Counted from the stretch's first letter, positions 34,809 to 48,114 are shown. The stretch: 64,000 nt of DNA from Patella vulgata (GCF_932274485.2 NC_065882.2:16847390-16911389), one strand, 5' to 3'. The notes: a model not told the origin generated them from the sequence alone. Translations and numbers: made by a program.

Positions 34809-37800
34809 TCACGATATTATCTGGAAAAAAAGATTGAATAATGAGAAATTATATACAAATGAATTATAGACAATTGGGAGCACTTAGTCTAATGTAACAG
34901 TGAACTTAATCTAACATTGTGAAAACCTTTTCTTTGAAAGCCATTACAAGTTAAAATTGAGTAAGCAATGATAAGACAATTTTTCCCCCCAATCAGAACA
35001 GCTGAGACATTTGATTTCTTCACGATTCTAAATTTTTGATTGCAATGCTGTCAATTAGGAAATGTTCAAGGTTTTCTGTATTATATAAAATAAAAGACAT
35101 TTATTTCTGAATTTATTTTACAGATATTGTCCAGTAGGATGATGAACCATTTTGACGATACTTACTTGTTTAACTGTGCTTTTAATAAAGTCTTTTCTAT
35201 CAGATAAATCAAAGGAAGGATATTTAGCATAAACCTGGAATATAAAATATTTATTTTAGAAAATATATTTAATGATTTCAGACGTGACACCCAATCTTCT
35301 TCGAACTGATAAATGATGCCTCATTTTGGGCTACCCTACTAGAAATTTTTAATAAAGTAGATTGAATTAAATCCCTCATCATTAGCCATCTATTGTTAGA
35401 ATTTAGATATAGGTGAACCATAATCTTTCATCAAAAACATAAAGGTACATTAAACTGTACAGGCACCTGCTGAGGCCTGGATACACTATAAAACTGTGTG
35501 CAGGTAGCACAAGATGAGGCCTAGATATAGTATAAAACTGTGTATAAGCATGAGTCAAAACCAAGAATATAGGGAATATAACTAGTATTAAAGATAACTA
35601 TTTACCTGTTTAACTACTGTTTTCATTGTAACTTCTTCTAAATCAGCTCCATCTAATATTTTCTCTATAACTACTTTTATTTCACTATTCTATAATATCA
35701 ATTAGAAAATACAAGTAAAACAAACATGTAATTAAATGTGTTCCTGAAGCAATCTGATTAAAACACAGATCCTATTTCGTTTCCAATTTTGTATTTCAAA
35801 ATTTCGTTTTACTTTACTTGTCTTTACTCAACTAGGATCTGGAGGAGTTGTTATATTACCGACGTTTTGGTTGAAGTGAGGGATAAGCCAATGAAACAGT
35901 CCGTTACAGCGACTTCTTGACGTTCCAAGCACGGAACTGTGGGTAAACCATTAAAAACGCCAACGCCGATTGATTAATCAATGTCTGACCCCTGACACGA
36001 CCTTAGAGTACAACTTGTCAGATTTTCATGTAGTGTAGGGAATTGAAAGTATAAAAAACCCGAAATGAAATATAGATCTGCATATTAATCAGATTGTTCC
36101 TGAAATTACTAGCAAGAAAAGGACACTAAGACGTCTTAAGACATCCAGACATTATGTAAAGTCTGCAGAAAATTTTGCTTTAAAATATAGTAATATGGAG
36201 ATAAAAGGAAACAAATATTGCTTCTGTTGAATATGAAAATATGTTCCTGACTTCCAGTTTATTATCTGCTCAATATAATTTACAATAGTAGTAGTTGTAC
36301 TTACAGTTGGAGGTTCAGAACTTATTTTACTTAATGGTTCATCATCTGAACTTTCATCATCAGACTCTACAACCACTTTCTTTTTCTTCGCTGCTTTTTC
36401 TTTTTTGCCATTTTCTTTACTTTTATCGGCTTTGGGTTTTACTTTTTTCGGTGTTTTATTATGTTTTACTTTCTTTTTTGGTGGCTTTAAAAAAATAAGA
36501 GACAGACATTAAATATACAGCACCGAGCCTAAAATGATACAACCTGACAACAAGTGAGCAAACCACAACATGCAAAACACAAAAAAGGACCATTTTCCAA
36601 ACAATGTATTATTCTAATCCTTATTTCATGATCGACTGTTTGTTTACAAAAATTCTCAATGTCAGTACATGAAAGTAAATCGTATAGATCTATTCAATTC
36701 GTAGAAATGAGGTAATTCATAAATGCAACCCGATTTCATTAGTCCCGTCGGAGTAGAATGTTATACCCTATTTTATTTCATTTTACATAAATGCAAAACT
36801 CTAAACAAGGGAAGTAATCAAATGACTTTAAAAAAAACTGGACATACAGTTGACTACTTCCCAAGTATCAGTAGGGTAAGTTAGATCAGTATGTGAAATT
36901 ATTTAAACAGGATTATGTTAGTAACTTTCCCTGGCCATTGTTGAGCATGTTGACACGATTTAGAAATGAACAAACAACACTAGATTTGCTTTTAAAAAAG
37001 AGGGGGACCAAAGTAAAGATGTCTGAGTTACTATAAAAATGAAGGGCAGAAGTTCTTTTTCAAAAATTACAACTGCATTACAGCATTGGCAATGAAAAAG
37101 GGAGATAATCAGGATAAAATTTCAAAAGCATACCGCCACTTCTTCCTCTTCCTCTTCCTCACTCACATTCTCATCATCATCCGCACTTTTATCTTCATGA
37201 TTATCCTCTTCGTCATCATCATCATCTGATAAATCAACATCTTCTTTAGATTTCGTTTTCTTACCTTCTTTTTTACTTGATCGTTTACGTTTTTCTCCTT
37301 TAGCTTTCTTACCACTACTTGAGCGCTCTAAAATGACAATATTCAAAATTAACAACTTAACACTTGACAAATTACAATAAGGCACTACAGTTTCAACACT
37401 TTTATAATTAGTCATTTGGGCCATACATAAGTGCACATATATACATAATTAAGGTTCAGGGGCTATGAATTTCTGCAGAAAAAAGATGGAACTGGAGGGA
37501 TCCCATCAATGAAACAGAAATGCCATATTAATGTTTTGTTTAAGCTATTATTATAAATTCTGATTGAGATTGACTATTTACAATTCTGTTGACCCATTCA
37601 GTAATTAACAAAGACTCTATTTTTTTTTTTTTTTTAATCATGTGTAAGTAACCCATTTTTTATCATTTCTCTTTTTTAATCATGTGTAAGTAACCCATTT
37701 TTTATCATTTCTCTTTCACTAGAATAGTATTAGCTAAAGGTACCAATACTCAAGTGGTTATTTTGGAACTAGGGTAAATTTACAGACCCTAATTGTTGAT

Positions 37801-38663
37801 GTTTTCTAGTATGTAACCGGTTATAAATCTCTTATAACTAAGTGTTGCAGTTAACACATTCAAATTGTTTTTCTCTTGTGAGCTCACTATCAGAAATGAT
37901 TTTTCTTAGCTGAAACTGGTTTTGAAATAGAAACAGGCTTTCACATCAATAGGACTGCATGATTTTGTGAATGACTCTTAACAAACTTACTGGGCTTTGG
38001 TTTTGGTAATGGTTTCCCCGAGTTTTCTGGATGAAGAAGAAAAGCCATTAATCGATAAACAATATCCACTTTCTGACCAGTTCTTTCCAAATCTAATATA
38101 CCACAAGCTGACTTTAACTGAGAAATTGTACATCTGAAAATAAATAATAATATAATTATAGTACACTTTCTTCACATGTTTTTACTAATTATTCCATTTA
38201 GTAAGGAAATAACTATCTCTTACGACAAATTGAGACGAATCTGACAAATCATGACAGATTTTAATTAAAATGTATGTCCTATATATATTATTCAGAATAG
38301 GTCTGAACTTGGACTTTCGTTGATAAGGTAGGTCTAGCATTATTTTGAATATATTATATAAAAACATAGGTTGCCAGGGAAAAAACATAAATCGACATCA
38401 TGTAAGTTATTTGAGAAGTCCATGTAAACTTTATACTGTAAACTACCATAGGCACATCGACAGTCTTGTACAAAAAAATCAAAGGCAGTAACTTTAGCTA
38501 GAAGTAATTATTCAAAAGAGTTACTGTTATAATCGCTATTCATTGCAATAATCGAAACAAAGATCAACAATAACTCTACAAATTCTCATCAGAAATAGCC
38601 TAATGAAATTCAAAACATCTCTAGGGCTAACTAATGTAAACATATAAACTCAGTTGATAACTG

Positions 38664-38696
<33 letters not shown>

Positions 38697-40738
38697 TAAC
38701 CTCCACTGACACAAACTAGGTCATTTCAGGACTAACACATGGTTCAATTTTATTTCGATAATTCGCTAGCGCGTAGGGGTCTTTAGCCGTGGGAGGAACC
38801 AGCGGACCTGGAGAAAACCCAAGGGGTTGGACAGGCGACCCTACTCCGCAATCGAAACCATGGCAGTTGACTCAATGACAGACCTTATGATACAGCACGC
38901 ACATGCTAACCATCCCGCCATCAACCCCACCTGATAACTGCAGTATGTGATTAGTCAAAGACTAACATTTATACAGACTGGGGGAAGGGACGGCAATATA
39001 CAATCATTAATCTCATTTTTATGTTGGTTTACAAAAAAAAATTATTTTCTTGTTGAAAAACAATACTCTAAACTAATCATAAATCTATTCTTAAAGTAAG
39101 GCTATAGTTACTTACTTGTTTATAACTGCCATCTTTTTATCGTATTCTTTATCTCCAGATTCAAACGCATACCCACAAAACTGTTTGATGTTCTTTTTTA
39201 TCTCCTGAGCCTAGACAAGAAAATATAATATTCAAAGAAATCACGAGTCAAATTCAAGCAAGATCTAGGGAATGCGCATTTAACATTCCGGAACTGTACT
39301 GACAATCGTGTAAAAAGGGGGACTTTTGGCTACAACACAGCCAACGCCTGCATAGGATAGTACATGTATCCTAATCAACCATGACAGTTGAAACATAATA
39401 TTTGTAGGTACTAACATAACTGTTATAAGGCCGAATAAGGTGTCACTCGATTGTAATTCTGTCAATTCAGGACATTCCATTTTGACAATGAAACATCCCC
39501 CTAATGAATTCTGTCTTTTATGGAGAATAACTCTACTTTCTTTTCTAATAATTTAGTGGACTAAAAAAGTCGATGAAAACCAGAATAATCTTAGATACAT
39601 TAATTTAGAAATCTTAACCATCTTTATCTCTTGTTTACTGTATACAACATGACATTTTTGTCACCAACTAATTAAGGAAATGGACTTTTCAAACCCAATA
39701 TTCAAATAATGTGGGATTTTGTAGTAGACGCCTTACTTGCTATTGTTTGACTGTCCTGAAATTGTCCAGTAGCCTATTACGACTACCGGTCTGGATCATT
39801 TGTGCTGTAGTCTGAGAATACAAATTTTATGGAATACTTACAGAGCCTTGTCTGTTAAATAATAATCTGTGTAAAAATTTGAGATCATCAGCTTTATTTT
39901 GTTGTAGTTTTTGTTCAACTGAAAAGAAAATATTGGCACTCAGTAACTCGAATTCTTTTAAAATACTTTGTTCTTTTGAGTTGTATATTTTTCTCAAATC
40001 TAAATAAATGACAATTAATACATGATGATGTTAATAAAAACTTACTTCTTGTTGAGTTGTATATTTTTCTCAAATCTAAATAAATGACAATTAATACATG
40101 ATGATGTTAATAAAAACTTACTTCTTGGACATTCTCCTAATTTTGTTCCCTTTCCTTCAGGTATTTCAATTTTCTTTTTCTGACTTGGTGTAAAGTTTCC
40201 TCCAGCTGGAAGTCTATCAGTCTTTTTCCTTTCTCTTTTTCCTGATTCTATGATAACTGGTCTTTCTAATAATCCGGCTAAACGAACAAATATACTAATT
40301 TAAGTTCATTTACTTTCAGAAGTCTGACATTAGTATTCAAGATTTTTGCGCAAGGTCATAAACCCTCTTTGACTGTGAATGAAACAATGGTTTATCATCA
40401 TAACATAAAGGTAAAAACTAAAGTTTCGTTAAGTGAATTCATTCCTGCAATCTGAAATTTGAACTGTGATCAAAGAAATCCATCAAGCTTCATGTACAAT
40501 AAAATAACTTAAAATTCTTACGAGGCAATTCTTCCTCTTCATCTGGTGAAGTCACAACTTTTTTCTTTTTGGATTTTTTAGGTGACGTGACAGGTGTGTT
40601 GTTTTTATTTGGAGTATTTGGTTCCGATGATGGAGGACTGTCGATCGCTGGCATATCATTTTTAACTTCTTCCTTAGAGTTACTGTTGTCACCACCTCCC
40701 ACATCCATACTAACAGGCTTCTTTATGTTTTCTTCAGG
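34809..40738 (-). CDS. DEK: DEK chromatin protein, ten coding exons, 5' end not found
   Basis: Nuclear DNA-binding and histone-chaperone-type protein. Minus-strand exons in transcript order: 40738-40522, 40277-40122, 39918-39842, 39210-39116, 38133-37991, 37327-37134, 36484-36305, 35689-35606, 35234-35166, 34820-34809 (stop TGA). All borders are AG/GT and frames join, giving 408 residues from the first base of exon 40738. Landmarks against vertebrate DEK: GKRERKKTDRL (GKREKKKVERL), LKFLHRLLFNRQGS, NIKQFCGYAFESGD, then the SAP box GILDLERTGQKVD...HPENSGKPLP, a Lys-rich and Asp/Glu-rich linker, SSDDEPLSK, and the DEK-C domain ADLEEVTMK...FDLSDRKDFIKSTVKQIIS (vertebrate end VKELIS). The first exon is open through PEENIKKPVSM with an acceptor before it, so the start may be M40708 or lie in an unfound upstream exon. 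Confidence 0.93.
35750..36096. mobile_element. MITE-6 copy 2, 347 bp, in a DEK intron
   Basis: Ends CAATCTGATTAAAACACAG and ATATTAATCAGATTG. The target repeat TTCCTGAA lies at 35741-35748 and 36097-36104. It is in opposite orientation to copy 1, between DEK exons 36484-36305 and 35689-35606. Confidence 0.88.
36738..36790 (+). repeat. SINE-B tail fragment
   Basis: TTAGTCCCGTCGGAGTAGAATGTTATACCC then TTTTATTTCATTTT matches the 3' end of SINE-B. It lies in a DEK intron. Confidence 0.6.
37632..37720. repeat. ~42 bp direct duplication
   Basis: AATCATGTGTAAGTAACCC followed by ATTTTTTATCATTTCTCTT occurs twice in a row after a poly-T run in a DEK intron. Confidence 0.85.
38667..38931 (-). repeat. 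SINE-A copy with 12-bp target duplication
   Basis: Reverse orientation, with a long GA tail at left and the head end ATGGTTAG-like (CTAACCATCCCGCCAT) at right. TGATAACTGCAG flanks it at 38655-38666 and 38932-38943, a perfect duplication. It lies in the DEK intron between 39116 and 38133. Confidence 0.93.
39976..40127. repeat. Perfect 76-bp tandem duplication including a DEK splice donor
   Basis: 39976-40051 and 40052-40127 are identical base for base. The duplicated block contains the last six bases of DEK exon 40277-40122 and its donor (AAGAA|GTAAGT on the minus strand), so a second copy of the donor stands 76 bp further into the intron. Confidence 0.95.
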
Positions 40739-41403
40739 CTAGAAATAAATGAAACAGAGTTTAACCTCATTTGAATAAGCGTTTAGATACATTGTATCAT
40801 TATACAATCTACACAAGCATCCTAACAATGTTTATAAAATCAAAAGGCCTAAGGACTGTGATAATATGTATTGTCCTTTTACTTTAGCATTTTGTATTTC
40901 TGAATATGAAAGCATATTGTAAGGCAAAGGCAGTAGTTATGGGGTAATTTTGTAGGCACAATATTCCAGACTCAACAACAAATATAAGCTTAGACATTTA
41001 ATCCATGTACATTAAAAAGTAGTTTTTATTCATAATCATCATTCATCATTAGATGGCATCTAACCTACATTTTTTTTATTTATTCAAACATCTAAATTAC
41101 TATCTAAAGAACATCCTTCAGTCTTTTTTTCTAGTTTAGATTTAAATCAAGAGTATCAGTGGAGCACTGCAAGGCTTTAAATATAAGATTGAAATGAATA
41201 CTACTGTAATTTTGGTTCAAGTCTTAGTTATTGAATCAATATTATTTTTACCATATTGCAGTTTCTTTTATTGAAAAAAAAAAAGAGCTAATCTAGGGTT
41301 TAGAATGCCGATTAATTCCTGCACCCAGCAGAGTAAAGAGAAACATTGTAGTGCCTACAGTACAACGTAAAATCCATTTTCGCATATGTAGCATATGTTA
41401 AGG

Positions 41404-42481
41404 TAGAGCTGGACGATATTGGTAAAATCAAATATCGTGATATTTCCCAAAAAAACGACGATATATCACTATATCGCGATATTTTAGTTTTATTATAAAA
41501 AGCTAACGATATACCGCGATATATCACAATATCCCGATATTTTAGTTTTATTATAAAAGATGTGATTATATAAGTGTTAAAAACAGGTCATTCCCTCCCC
41601 CCCTTAGGGTACATTATCCCTGTTTCAAAAGCACAGACCGAGAATTAAGTTCAAGGGTTACTCGTGCAATGTTTTTTTAGGCTTTATTACTGTTCGATCA
41701 GCTTGAGCTTCGCAATGTTCCGCAAAATGTTGAATAACATGTGGGTATGAGTAGACTCAAAGAACCAGACGTAATATTTCCTATTCCGTACACTACAACA
41801 GCGTGTAACTCTGGAGTTTGTCTAAATCTCGAATATCTAGACGCAATTTAGTTTTATTTACAAATAACATTTTACTTTTATTTAAATCGGCTTCAGTTTA
41901 AAAATTGGCAAAAAAAACCCATCCAAACACACACACAAAATGATAGTTAACTAACAAACGGCATCATACATTAAATGAAAATAACTGTTTCCCAACAGTG
42001 CCAATGATAAATCGACCGAAGACGGCGAAGAGAAGATATTACGCAACGACTTACTTGGCTGGTCATTCGAGTGTTGCACAGCATTAGTGACGGGGTTGAC
42101 ATTATAATGACAAATTCCAACGGCAAGAGGGGAATGCCTCTATAAATTAAATAATAATTTTTCAATTATGAATTTATTTATCAAGTTTAATAATCGAGAA
42201 AACTACTAGACTAGTCATGTATTTAGTAGGCCTTGTCAATGAACAATTAAGTGACAAGTCATCGATCGTGACGTAATGCCGTAAATTGTTGGATGTCAAT
42301 CCCATCCCAAATGCAGCACATAATATCGTGATTATATCGTGTAAAATACAGGTATATTGATATAAAAACACACAATACGATATATCATTATACCGCGATT
42401 TTTTAGGTGGTTTATAAAATATCGGAATTCAAATTTTAATATCGCGATTTATCGAATTACCGAAAATATTGTCCAGCCCTA
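41404..42481. mobile_element. hAT-like element, TAGAGCTGGACGATATT ends, copy 2
   Basis: Ends TAGAGCTGGACGATATTGG and AATATTGTCCAGCCCTA. The 8-bp target duplication TGTTAAGG is perfect at 41396-41403 and 42482-42489, as in hAT elements. Both subterminal regions hold ATATCGCGATAT-type palindromes. No transposase was seen, so it looks non-autonomous. Confidence 0.92.
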
Positions 42482-42489
42482 TGTTAAGG

Positions 42490-43759
42490 AGAATACGGTA
42501 CCATAATGGCAAACTGCCCTGCCTGTATGATTTGTAACGTAAGTTTGATCTTGACAATACAATCATCTGTACATAAGTCATAACTGAGGATCCAACATAG
42601 CATGATGCAAAGACACAAAGTTAGATAAAAAAAAAAAGTAAAACATTGATTTATTAATTTATCAATATTAATGAACTAAACATATGTAACTGCCACTACT
42701 GACTACAGTCTCTGGTAATCGACATATCAGTGAACAGGAGTTATCTTCAGAGGCTGGATTATTCAGTCTAGTCAGTGAGAAGGACAAATAGATGGGTAGC
42801 ATGTTTCAGTCCCCCATCCTTTCGAACTACACAAAAATGACAGTTCGCACTTAGACAACTTTTTTTGACTCAGTTTAAGACAATAACAAATGATAAATAA
42901 ATAAAATATGGTTGTATATTTAGCATTACTTCATTATTTATCTGTTAGTGTTATCAAATAGTACACGAGCTTGATTGACCGATCACTGCGTGAAATGGAA
43001 ACAACACACGACAACGATAATCGCTGATTGGCTACTTGTGTGTTTATACATCCACCAAAGGACTGTAAGATTTCTTTGCACATACTACAATAAGCTTTAT
43101 TTGTGTTGAGTGGACACCCCATTTCTCTCTCTCTTATCAGCTTTAATTATCCCGTTTTGATCGTTGCCATTTCTAATATTTTCCGAAAAGACTTTTCTTT
43201 ATACAAACTAATTTATCGATTGGTACTGCTTTCTACTGCAAGCTTGTCAAGGAATGCATATCAAAGTGCAACTTACAGATTATTGTTAAAATTCTGAGTG
43301 CCTTATAAAAACTGTGCATGCTGTGTAAATATTTTCTTTTGAGGTTTGCGTACATCATTTTCAAATAAATTTATCAACATATTATTCCTTTTTCTAAAAT
43401 ATATATTACCTTTACTGGAAATGATGATTACTTTATCAAAGAACCATTACTAATGTTTTATTGTTTGGATGAGCCTTTTAAATGTGTTTTATGTTAATAT
43501 TTTCTTTCATGGATTGAATTGGCCTATTTCAAATAAATTTATCTGCTACATTTTTATTTTATTTATATCAAATACTGTGGATTCAAAAATAGTACAGATA
43601 CAAAGAAATACATATTATATAAAACATTCTTTTCGTAAACATTCAAGATTGAAAATATTGGAGTGCCCTTAGAGGTCGATACAGTGCATGATCCACGGGC
43701 TGTAGGACAACATGATAACAAAGGATAAATTTTACCTAGTTCATCGTTTTTGGCTTATT
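42490..43759. other. Non-coding stretch with a SINE-A tail fragment
   Basis: TTTGTGTTGAGTGGACACCCCATTTCTCTC near 43098-43137 is the 3' end of SINE-A. Two TTTTCTTTCATGG / TCAAATAAATTTATC-containing blocks near 43330 and 43495 look like a loose duplication. No exon is supported. Confidence 0.5.
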
Positions 43760-44254
43760 TTAAAGGAGCTAAATCACCAATATTTCTGACCTAGAAATTG
43801 GGCCAAATTGGTTGCACCGCATATAATTATGAAATCTGAATTTATATGAACTGATTTAAATTCAATTGTTTCTGTTTTGACTCTAATATCAAATCAGTTA
43901 GGTCCAGCGAAATACGGCAGGAGTCTCAACTGAATAGAAATTTCGAGCGTCTGGTTATTCCAGTCTATTGCGCATGCTCTCCAGATAAGTTATGGCGTCG
44001 CCGTATGACATAAGTTGTGGAATATGTCTAGCCTCTCTCTTTCTGGTCACTTGTTACAAATGACGATGAAACGCACTATGGTACACGATTCGTGTACCAA
44101 TGGTAAAATGTTTATTTTGTCTTAAATATTGGATATCAGTCTGTCTTTTCCCGGTAAGATAACAGCATCAATGTTGATTTGAATTGACAAATAATTTGTG
44201 TTTTCAACGAGTAAGACTTTGGATGATATTGAGTTAGATATTTAGCTACTTTAA
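43760..44254 (+). mobile_element. MITE-2 copy 2, ~0.5 kb, TTAA-flanked
   Basis: Ends TTAA-AGGAGCTAAATC and GATATTTAGCTACT-TTAA. Inner parts match 26053-26520, including the GGTACACGATTCGTGTACC hairpin. Confidence 0.88.
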
Positions 44255-44339
44255 ACTAATTTGACTGGGGAAATCCTTTGATGGTTGTGTTCAATATTTT
44301 TTTTGGGGGGGGGCCGAAACTGGAGAGATTGAAATGTAT

Positions 44340-44860
44340 GTCATATGTACTACTTAGCTACGAGAACGTAACTAAAAACGCTGCTACTGATGTGCTTGTT
44401 TTTAGCTACGATTGGATGCCTTTAGTTCAAAGTGGCAAACTCAATTTCTTTATTAATGTATGTACCATCTTAAAAATAAGTTAATTTTATACTATTAGTA
44501 CTTATTACACATACGCAGTCCAATCTACTGAAACAACAATCATTTATCAGCAAATATTGACAAAGTAAAACAAGCGTTGTTTTTATTAAAATTGATTCAG
44601 ACGTTCATAATTACGCCGTATTACTACAGCGCAACTCTGATCAGATTGGTACTTTGATTGGCTATTGCACACGAGGCCCCGCATTTATACAGACGTAAAT
44701 TTAAAATGTCGGAAAAAGCAATCTAGACTGTCGCTTTGATTTAAAAAAGGATTTGTACCCGTTTCAGGTAGGATGCTTAATTGTAGTTGGGTGTGGCAGA
44801 AATATTATAAATAACAATAACCAATTGTTGTTTTGATTAAAAATATTGTCAATTTTGTTT
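44340..44860 (+). repeat. Segmental duplication, unit 1
   Basis: ACGAGAACGTAACTAAAAACG, TTTGGATGCCTTTAGTTC-like and AAGTGGCAAACTCA blocks, then TTTCAGGTAGGAT and TAATTGTAGTTGG, recur in the same order at 46295-46920. The middle parts differ more. No gene was recognised inside. Confidence 0.8.
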
Positions 44861-46294
44861 ACAAATGCCAGGTGCAAATCGCTCCCGCATGTGCTACACT
44901 GAAGGTAATAGCATCATCCCTTATCTTGAAACACGGAGGGTTGAGAGATTAAGGTTTGTTATCTAATGTACTACTATGTTATGTAATTTTGTAATTGAAT
45001 AGCTATAATAGGCCTACTACTAATAATGCCATGGCAGGCACTCGATGCGATGGCGATTATACCAAAATCAATCTTGTCAACATAGTCTCTGCATTTCTGA
45101 TTATATTAATTATATATATGATTGTTTTCTTTTAAATATACCACCGATTTAGTTGAGGAAAATATTATAGTCTTTTTTTTTTCTTATGTCGTATCGTCTC
45201 ATCACTCTGGTTCAGTTCTAGATTGAGATGAGAATGGAAGCATTAGAATTTGTTTATCTATTATTGTCAACTTTTACAGGATAATTTACGATTTGATAGA
45301 CGCAGGATACGCTTACAGCTTTGCAAAATATTTCTTTGTCTATATCTTTTTACAAATAATTATAAAGGGGACCTCTTCATTACCTCTGGAGACAGGTCTG
45401 CATCTTTATTTTCGGAATCAGACATTGTTGCAAATGAATCGAATGGCGGCAAAATGGCGTACTACTTAAAACTATCCAATCAAATTGACCCTTACAAAAT
45501 CCAAACAAAGGTCAAGGACATATTTATTGATATTGAACCAAAATAATAAAAAAAAGTTTGAAAAATTAAAGTCTTAATTAATTATTCCATTATCTCCATG
45601 TTATACCGCTCTGAATATACAAAAATTGGCTTTTAATTTAATATTGCATAAATACCAAATTCCACGAGATTTTGCGAGATTTGGAAAAAAAGCGAGAAGA
45701 AAATGGAAAATGTCAAATGGACAAATGAGATCAGTGCAGTACGGATTGTAAACAGGATCTTTGTCTCTGTACCAGCCAAGAGAAACTGTCTTTTGAAGAT
45801 TTTCTACACCTAGGTTGATCTTTGCATTTAGGTGGAACAAAAGCATTTCAATTATGTAAGTAGAGCACAGGCACTCTGTCACCCGTGACTGTCGTCTGTT
45901 GATGTTTTGTCAGTCAAATGAAATGTCTATTTTTAGTTTATAGATTTGATATGTGTTTTGTTTTCAAGCACTTCATTGTAATCTAATATCATCTTTTTAG
46001 AGGTAGCTCTATAAAAGATTTGATTTATCAATATAAAAAGAAATATGACCATGCTATTTTTATAATATGCGAGATAACCTCTGTAATGTAAATGCTTTTT
46101 CTTTTATTTTTAATTAATTTTTATATAAAATGGTCTGACAGACCTATTTCGTTCCGTTTTTTAAATGTCAAAATTTCATCTTATTTGACCACAGATCACT
46201 AATGATTTCCCCATTGACTTTAATGTTATTTCTCATCTCTTAGACCAGCTCTAACTTTTTCCCCAATTTTCGTTGGTTAGAATGCTTTCTACCA

Positions 46295-46920
46295 CAGATG
46301 TAGCTACGAGAACGTAGCTAAAAACGTTGAGATATACTGACATGCTTGTTTTTAGCTATGGTTGGATGCCTTTAGTTCCAAGTGGCAAACTCATTTTCTT
46401 TATTAATGCATGTAACATCTTAAAAATAAGATAATTTTATACTATTATTCAATTACTAATTAAAATTACAGAGGCCAATGTACATGTAGTGGCACAACTA
46501 TCACCTAACTCCAAATATTTGCGTTTAAATTAATGAAGCGTTGTTTTTATCCGACATACACAGCCATCGAAGTCCATTCATAGTTACGATGCTTTAGACA
46601 TGCGCTAACCCTACACACCCCTTTTACAATAAAGCAAAAAACATCCTTCTTGCCATTTATCAGGTCCCAAATAATTTCTTGTTCGGGTTTTAATTCAACG
46701 TTAACGCCGTAATTTTATTTTATTTTCCGAAATGATTCGCCTTATATTTAGCCTCGCCTTCATACGTCTCCCGTGGCGATCCTAGTAATGGCTTAACGCC
46801 TCGATTTGAAATACGATGATTTATACCTGTTTCAGGTAGGATTATATGCTTAATTGTAGTTGGATGTGGCAGAAATGTTTTAAATAACCATGATCAATCG
46901 TTTTGATGAAAAATATTGTC
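46295..46920 (+). repeat. Segmental duplication, unit 2
   Basis: Partner of 44340-44860, about 2 kb away in direct orientation. MITE-1 copy G follows directly. Confidence 0.8.
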
Positions 46921-46924
46921 ATTA

Positions 46925-47600
46925 TACATTATGGGAGATTAGATAAAGAGCTGGCAGTTCTCACTATAGTAGTTAAAAACTAAATAATGTAAAGGGAATT
47001 TGATGAGATATTACCGATTGAATTTTAGGCCTAGTCTTGATCATCATTGCTAAAGTCGGTACGATAAAAAAAAAAACATGTCTCGATTACCCATTTGGCG
47101 TTAAATCATCTGAAGCGAGATTTTTGTGATTGAATTTTTTGTCCTAGCGTCGATCATCATTACTAAAGTCGGTACCATAAAAAACATAGTCTTGATTATC
47201 CATTTCATCATGGACCTTATAATACATAAGGTCCATGATTTCGTGATTAATTCATGAATGAAAGTTGAGCAGCAAATCGGATAATAATCTTGCGTTGACA
47301 TCGAGGGTTGATTATGATCTGGATAAGTTAATTAATGTCTAATTTTAATTTAGATAACATTTCAGGCCTAAAGAAAGACCGGCAATAGGCCGATTTAGCT
47401 CTTTCTAATTAATCCATGAATGAAAGTTGAGCAGCAAATCGGATAATAATCCAGTAAATATCGCAGGCTAGCGTTGACATCGAGAGTTGATTATGGTCTG
47501 GATAAGTTAATTAATGTCTAATTAATAATTTAGATAACATTTCAGGCCTAAAGAAAGACCGGCAATGGACTGATTTAGCTCTTGTATAATGTATGTTTAG
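46925..47600 (+). mobile_element. MITE-1 copy G with internal duplications
   Basis: From ATACATTATGGGAGATTAGATAAAG to CTCTTGTATAATGTATG. The 3' half (GAAAGTTGAGCAGCAAATCGG through GGCCTAAAGAAAGACCGGCAAT) occurs twice in tandem, and an earlier block CGATCATCATTGCTAAAGTCGGT also occurs twice. A perfect hairpin lies at 47207-47239. Confidence 0.82.
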
Positions 47601-48114
47601 GGAGCAGATTTTTTAATATAAATTCGTGGTGTAACTTGAACATTGACGTGACAAGCCGTGACGTGATGTGACATCCCAAAACACGTCAGTACTCCTTAGG
47701 AGTTCTAGTTAATGAAATTGTTATTGAATATTTATTGAATCGAGTGATTTATTTTGTTGTTTGTTATTTACTAAACCACAACAAAAGCACTTAGTGATAA
47801 TCGTATCAAAACTATGAAAATGATGATAAACGCTTCACACAGTAAGCAACCAAATGTAGTAAATCTTAGTGCAAGCCGCACTATACGGAAATGGATCCAG
47901 GACAAGTCATAAGCATCCTCTGCACTGTAGAGTCCTGGGCCTTCAGACTTGAAATGAAAACAAATATTGATAAGAATGACATAATGCTACTGCTTGAGAA
48001 TAGCGATAGTCTGCTAATTGACGTCATCCATAACATAAACATTTTTATATTTGTGGACGACTTAACTAGACTTTTCGTGTGGACGATTTAACTGACATTT
48101 GTTAGAATGGGCCA

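Noticed and set aside
37122-37436. 104-codon frame as a separate acidic protein
   Set aside because: Its core is DEK exon 37327-37134. The outer parts are intron.
45250-45546. 98-codon plus-strand frame
   Set aside because: No motif, no homology I recognise and no clear splice context. The length is possible by chance in this sequence.
47891-48091. 66-codon frame starting MDPGQVISILCTV
   Set aside because: Has a fair start context but no recognisable domain, no donor at a sensible place, and no relative elsewhere in the window.
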